A DNA stretch of 5,645 bases, taken from the NCBI GenBank assembly GCA_003168295.1, contig PMST01000508.1:10297-15941 (forward strand), given 5' to 3'. Of the stretch, positions 3,214-5,645 are shown piece after piece (position 1 is the stretch's first letter; every line of letters begins with the position of its first letter). This stretch comes from Actinomycetota bacterium. GTDB taxonomy: Bacteria; Actinomycetota; Actinomycetes; Streptosporangiales; Streptosporangiaceae. The position numbers and the translations under genes are program-made. Under the pieces are notes generated by a model. It was not told the origin of the DNA and did no database searches. It saw nothing but the letters and a program-made list of their open reading frames with translations.

Positions 3214-5645
3214 ATGAAGATTGTTGGGGGACGGGTAAGGCTGTCGGCGAGCGATGTGGCCAATTTTCTGGCCTGCCGGCGGCTGACGCAGCTGGATTTG
3301 GCGCGGGCGCGGGGGGAGCTGCGGCCGCCGCGGGAGTTTGACGTCGGGTTTGCCGAGCTGGTCCGGCGCGGGGAGGTGCACGAGCGGGGGGTGCTCGAGC
3401 GGTTCCGGGCGGACGGGCTGGACGTCGTGGACGTCAGCGGGGCGGAGAATTTCGGGGGCGGGGCCCGGGCGACGGCGGAGGCCATCCGGGGCGGGGCCGG
3501 GGTGATCTTTCAGGGGACGCTGACCGGGGGCGGGCCGGGGGCGCCGCTGTTCGGGCGGCCGGATTTCCTGGTGCGGGCGGACCTGCTGCCCGCGCCGGAC
3601 GGGGAGCCGCGGCCGGGCGGCTATGAGGTGGTCGACGCGAAGCTGGCGCGGTCGGCGAAGGCGCGGGCGGTGCTGCAGACCGCGTTCTACTCGCACCTGC
3701 TGGCCGGCCTGCAGGGGGCTAACGGGTTCGAGCCGCGGTGGATGCACCTGGCGCTGGGCAACGGGGATTTCGTGCCGTTCAAGGTGAACGAGTTCGCGGC
3801 CTATGAGCGGCAGACGCGGCGGCTGCTGGAGGACGCGATCGGGACGGATCCGGCGGCTGAGGTGTACCCGGAGCCGGTCGAGCACTGTGCCATCTGCCGG
3901 TGGCGGGATGCGTGCCGCGACCGGCGGCGGGCCGATGATGATCTGTCGCTGGTGGCCGGGATGCCGGCTGGGCAGCGGCGGGCGCTGAAGGACGCCGGGA
4001 CCGCGACCCGGCGCGGGTTCGCCGGGCTGGACGCCCTGCCGTGGCTGGACCGGGTGAGCCCCGGTTCGCTGGAACGCTCCCAGCGGCAGGCCCGGCTGCA
4101 GGTGGCCAGCGAGGACGAGGGAGTCATCCGGTACGAGCTGCTGGCTCCCGAACGGGACTCCGGCGGCGCGCTGGTCGCCAACCGCGGGCTGCTCGCGCTG
4201 CCCGAACCGGCCGACGGTGACCTGTTCTTCGATATCGAGGGCGCCCGGTACTACTCCGAGGACGGCCGCGAGTTCGGGCTGCAGTACCTGTTCGGCGTGG
4301 TGGACACGGCCGAGGCCGACGAGGTGGGACTCCCCCGGTACACGCAGCTGTGGGCGTATGACCGGCCGGGTGAAAAGCGCGCGTTCGAGGAGCTGATCGA
4401 CTTCATCACCGAACGCCGCGCCCGTCACCCCGGGCTGCACGTTTACCACTACAACCACTACGAGCCGACGTCGGTCGACCATCTCACCGAGCTGCACGGG
4501 ACGCGGCAGGAAGCGGTCGGGAGGCTGATGGGTCGTTTCGCTACCCGCGAGGACGAGGTCGACGACCTGTTCCGGCTCGGGGTGTTCGTCGACCTGTACC
4601 GGGTGGTGCGGCAGGGAGTGCGGGCCGGGGTGGAGAGCTACTCGATCAAGCGGCTCGAGCCGCTGTGCGGGTACGACCGGCAGGTGGACCTGGCCGAGGC
4701 GACCCTCAACCTGATCGCGTTCGAGGCGGCGCTCGAGGAAGGGACCGCGGCCGCCGGCGGCGAGCGGCGGCGGGTCGTGGCCGGGTACAACGAGGACGAC
4801 TGCCGGGCCACGCTGGCGCTGCGGGACTGGCTGGAGGAACGCCGGGCCGAGCTGGCCGGGCGGTTGGGCCAGGACCTGCCGCGGCCGGTCTTCGAGGAAA
4901 AGCCGGGGGCCGCCGAGGACCCGGAGGTGGCCCGGATCAGGTCGGCGTTGACGGAAGGCGTTTCCGCTCCGTCCGTGCAGACAGATTCGGAACGGGCCCG
5001 GGTTCTGCTCTCGGACTTGCTCGACTGGCACCGGCGGGAGGACAAGCCGGCCTGGTGGCGGTACTTCTACGTCCGCACGCTGAGCCCGGCGGAACTGATC
5101 GGCGAGCCGGACGCGCTGGGCGGGCTCACCGGGTACGGGGAGGTGGTGGGGCAGGTCAAGAGGTCGGTGGTGCGGCGGTTTTGCTTCCCGCCGCAGGAAC
5201 ATAAGTTCTCGCCGGGCTCTACGGCGTGTGATCCTGGCTCGAATAAGCAGTGGGCGGTCTGCGACGTGGACGATGCGTCCGGGACGATCGACCTGAAGAT
5301 GGGCAGCGCCTATTCCGGGCCGTGGCCCGCGGCGCTGGTCGAGGCCGGGCCGCCCGGGACCAGGGAGCAGCGGGATCGGCTGCGGGACCTGGGTTCACGG
5401 GTGGTGCGGGACGGGGTCGGGGGGCCGGACGCGGCGACGGCGTTGCTGCTGCGGCGGGCGCCGGATTCCGGTGAGGATGCTCACCGGAGCGCTGCTTCCC
5501 GCGCCGAGGGCGAAACGGCGCGGGATGCAGCGGTCCGGCTCGCTGTGTCGCTGCGGCGCTCTTACCTGCCTATGCAGGGGCCGCCGGGGACCGGGAAGAC
5601 GTACACCGCGGCGGAGCAGATACTCGAGCTCATCGCGGCCGGGCG
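3214..5645 (+). CDS. TM0106-type RecB-like nuclease fused to RNase H-like domain and SF1 helicase, 3' end cut by window
   Basis: 810 complete codons lie in the window and the frame is still open at the right edge. Residues about 10-235 form a RecB/PD-(D/E)XK nuclease: GRPDF with Asp117, VVDAK with Asp141 and Lys143, and QTAFYS with Gln155 and Tyr159. Cys21 together with Cys225-x2-Cys228-x5-Cys234 gives the Cas4/AddB-like four-cysteine Fe-S pattern. Residues 244-295 are a helical linker. Residues about 337-540 resemble an RNase H-like exonuclease (PF13482): DIEG (Asp340, Glu342), YHYNHYE (411-417), Asp460, and YNEDDC (Tyr525, Asp529). LLDWHRREDKPAWW (602-615) opens the helicase part, and the Walker A motif GPPGTGKT lies at 789-796 (Lys795), as in UPF1/Dna2-like superfamily 1 helicases. 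The remaining helicase motifs must lie beyond the edge. The ATG at 3214 has only a weak ribosome site but gives the usual start GGRVRLSASD. DNA repair or defence is inferred; no member-specific function is known to me. Confidence 0.9.
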   Translation, partial: MKIVGGRVRLSASDVANFLACRRLTQLDLARARGELRPPREFDVGFAELVRRGEVHERGVLERFRADGLDVVDVSGAENFGGGARATAEAIRGGAGVIFQGTLTGGGPGAPLFGRPDFLVRADLLPAPDGEPRPGGYEVVDAKLARSAKARAVLQTAFYSHLLAGLQGANGFEPRWMHLALGNGDFVPFKVNEFAAYERQTRRLLEDAIGTDPAAEVYPEPVEHCAICRWRDACRDRRRADDDLSLVAGMPAGQRRALKDAGTATRRGFAGLDALPWLDRVSPGSLERSQRQARLQVASEDEGVIRYELLAPERDSGGALVANRGLLALPEPADGDLFFDIEGARYYSEDGREFGLQYLFGVVDTAEADEVGLPRYTQLWAYDRPGEKRAFEELIDFITERRARHPGLHVYHYNHYEPTSVDHLTELHGTRQEAVGRLMGRFATREDEVDDLFRLGVFVDLYRVVRQGVRAGVESYSIKRLEPLCGYDRQVDLAEATLNLIAFEAALEEGTAAAGGERRRVVAGYNEDDCRATLALRDWLEERRAELAGRLGQDLPRPVFEEKPGAAEDPEVARIRSALTEGVSAPSVQTDSERARVLLSDLLDWHRREDKPAWWRYFYVRTLSPAELIGEPDALGGLTGYGEVVGQVKRSVVRRFCFPPQEHKFSPGSTACDPGSNKQWAVCDVDDASGTIDLKMGSAYSGPWPAALVEAGPPGTREQRDRLRDLGSRVVRDGVGGPDAATALLLRRAPDSGEDAHRSAASRAEGETARDAAVRLAVSLRRSYLPMQGPPGTGKTYTAAEQILELIAAG
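3439..3541 (+). repeat. Cluster of G-runs (G-quadruplex potential) in the RecB-domain coding region
   Basis: On the plus (coding) strand, runs of three to five G occur at 3439-3442, 3454-3458, 3460-3463, 3467-3469, 3488-3491, 3493-3496, 3499-3502, 3513-3516, 3526-3530, 3532-3534 and 3537-3541, many separated by only one or two bases. This could fold into G-quadruplexes in DNA or mRNA. It partly reflects heavy use of GGG, CGG and GCG codons in this gene. Confidence 0.45.

Noticed and set aside
3203..3216. TAGGTA before the ATG at 3214 as a -10 box for a leaderless transcript
   Set aside because: The last base does not fit the TAnnnT pattern and the nearest -35-like TTGTCC (3175-3180) is 22 nt away, too far for a normal promoter.
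3202..5202. Long minus-strand open frame of 666 codons
   Set aside because: It lies opposite the nuclease-helicase gene. The product is rich in Pro, Arg, Gln and Leu with no domain, and it is open only because the sense strand uses G/C-ending codons almost without exception.

Overview
The window is very GC-rich, with codon third positions almost always G or C. It has GTG starts and gene families typical of high-GC Actinobacteria (a MazE-like antitoxin of the DUF3018 type, and a long RecB-like nuclease/helicase). I infer an actinomycete chromosome; the species cannot be read from the sequence. There are five protein-coding genes in two divergent blocks. No tRNA, rRNA, CRISPR array, insertion sequence or attachment site was found.

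Left block, minus strand, about 1-2384: a phosphoesterase of the phospholipase C / acid phosphatase family (800-2368) is followed after only 4 nt by a cyclase-family (kynurenine formamidase-like) gene that leaves the window at base 1. The cyclase carries an unusual N-terminal module of about 75 residues, and two expected metal-ligand histidines of its signature motif are replaced. The two genes look like one operon of small-molecule or ester hydrolases. They are probably unrelated to the right-hand block.

Middle, 2369-2597: the divergent intergenic region. It holds a clear Shine-Dalgarno site for the phosphoesterase, a perfect 14-bp palindrome just upstream of mazE that is a good operator candidate, a possible promoter under it, and a strong mazE ribosome binding site. 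A minimal ATG-TAA pair lies inside the palindrome.

Right block, plus strand, 2598-5645: a mazE-mazF type II toxin-antitoxin pair with a 4-nt ATGA-like (GTGA) overlap. After a gap of about 75 nt comes a large gene whose first 810 codons are in the window. It encodes, in order, a RecB-family nuclease with a four-cysteine (Fe-S type) pattern, an RNase H-like exonuclease domain (TM0106 / COG2251 type), and the start of a superfamily 1 helicase with its Walker A motif near the right edge.

The most notable points are the nuclease-nuclease-helicase protein directly behind a toxin-antitoxin pair (a possible defence or repair locus), the mazEF operator palindrome, a perfect inverted repeat with 10-bp arms inside mazF, a second TGATCA-containing inverted repeat at the 5' end of the phosphoesterase gene, and the degenerate metal motif in the cyclase.
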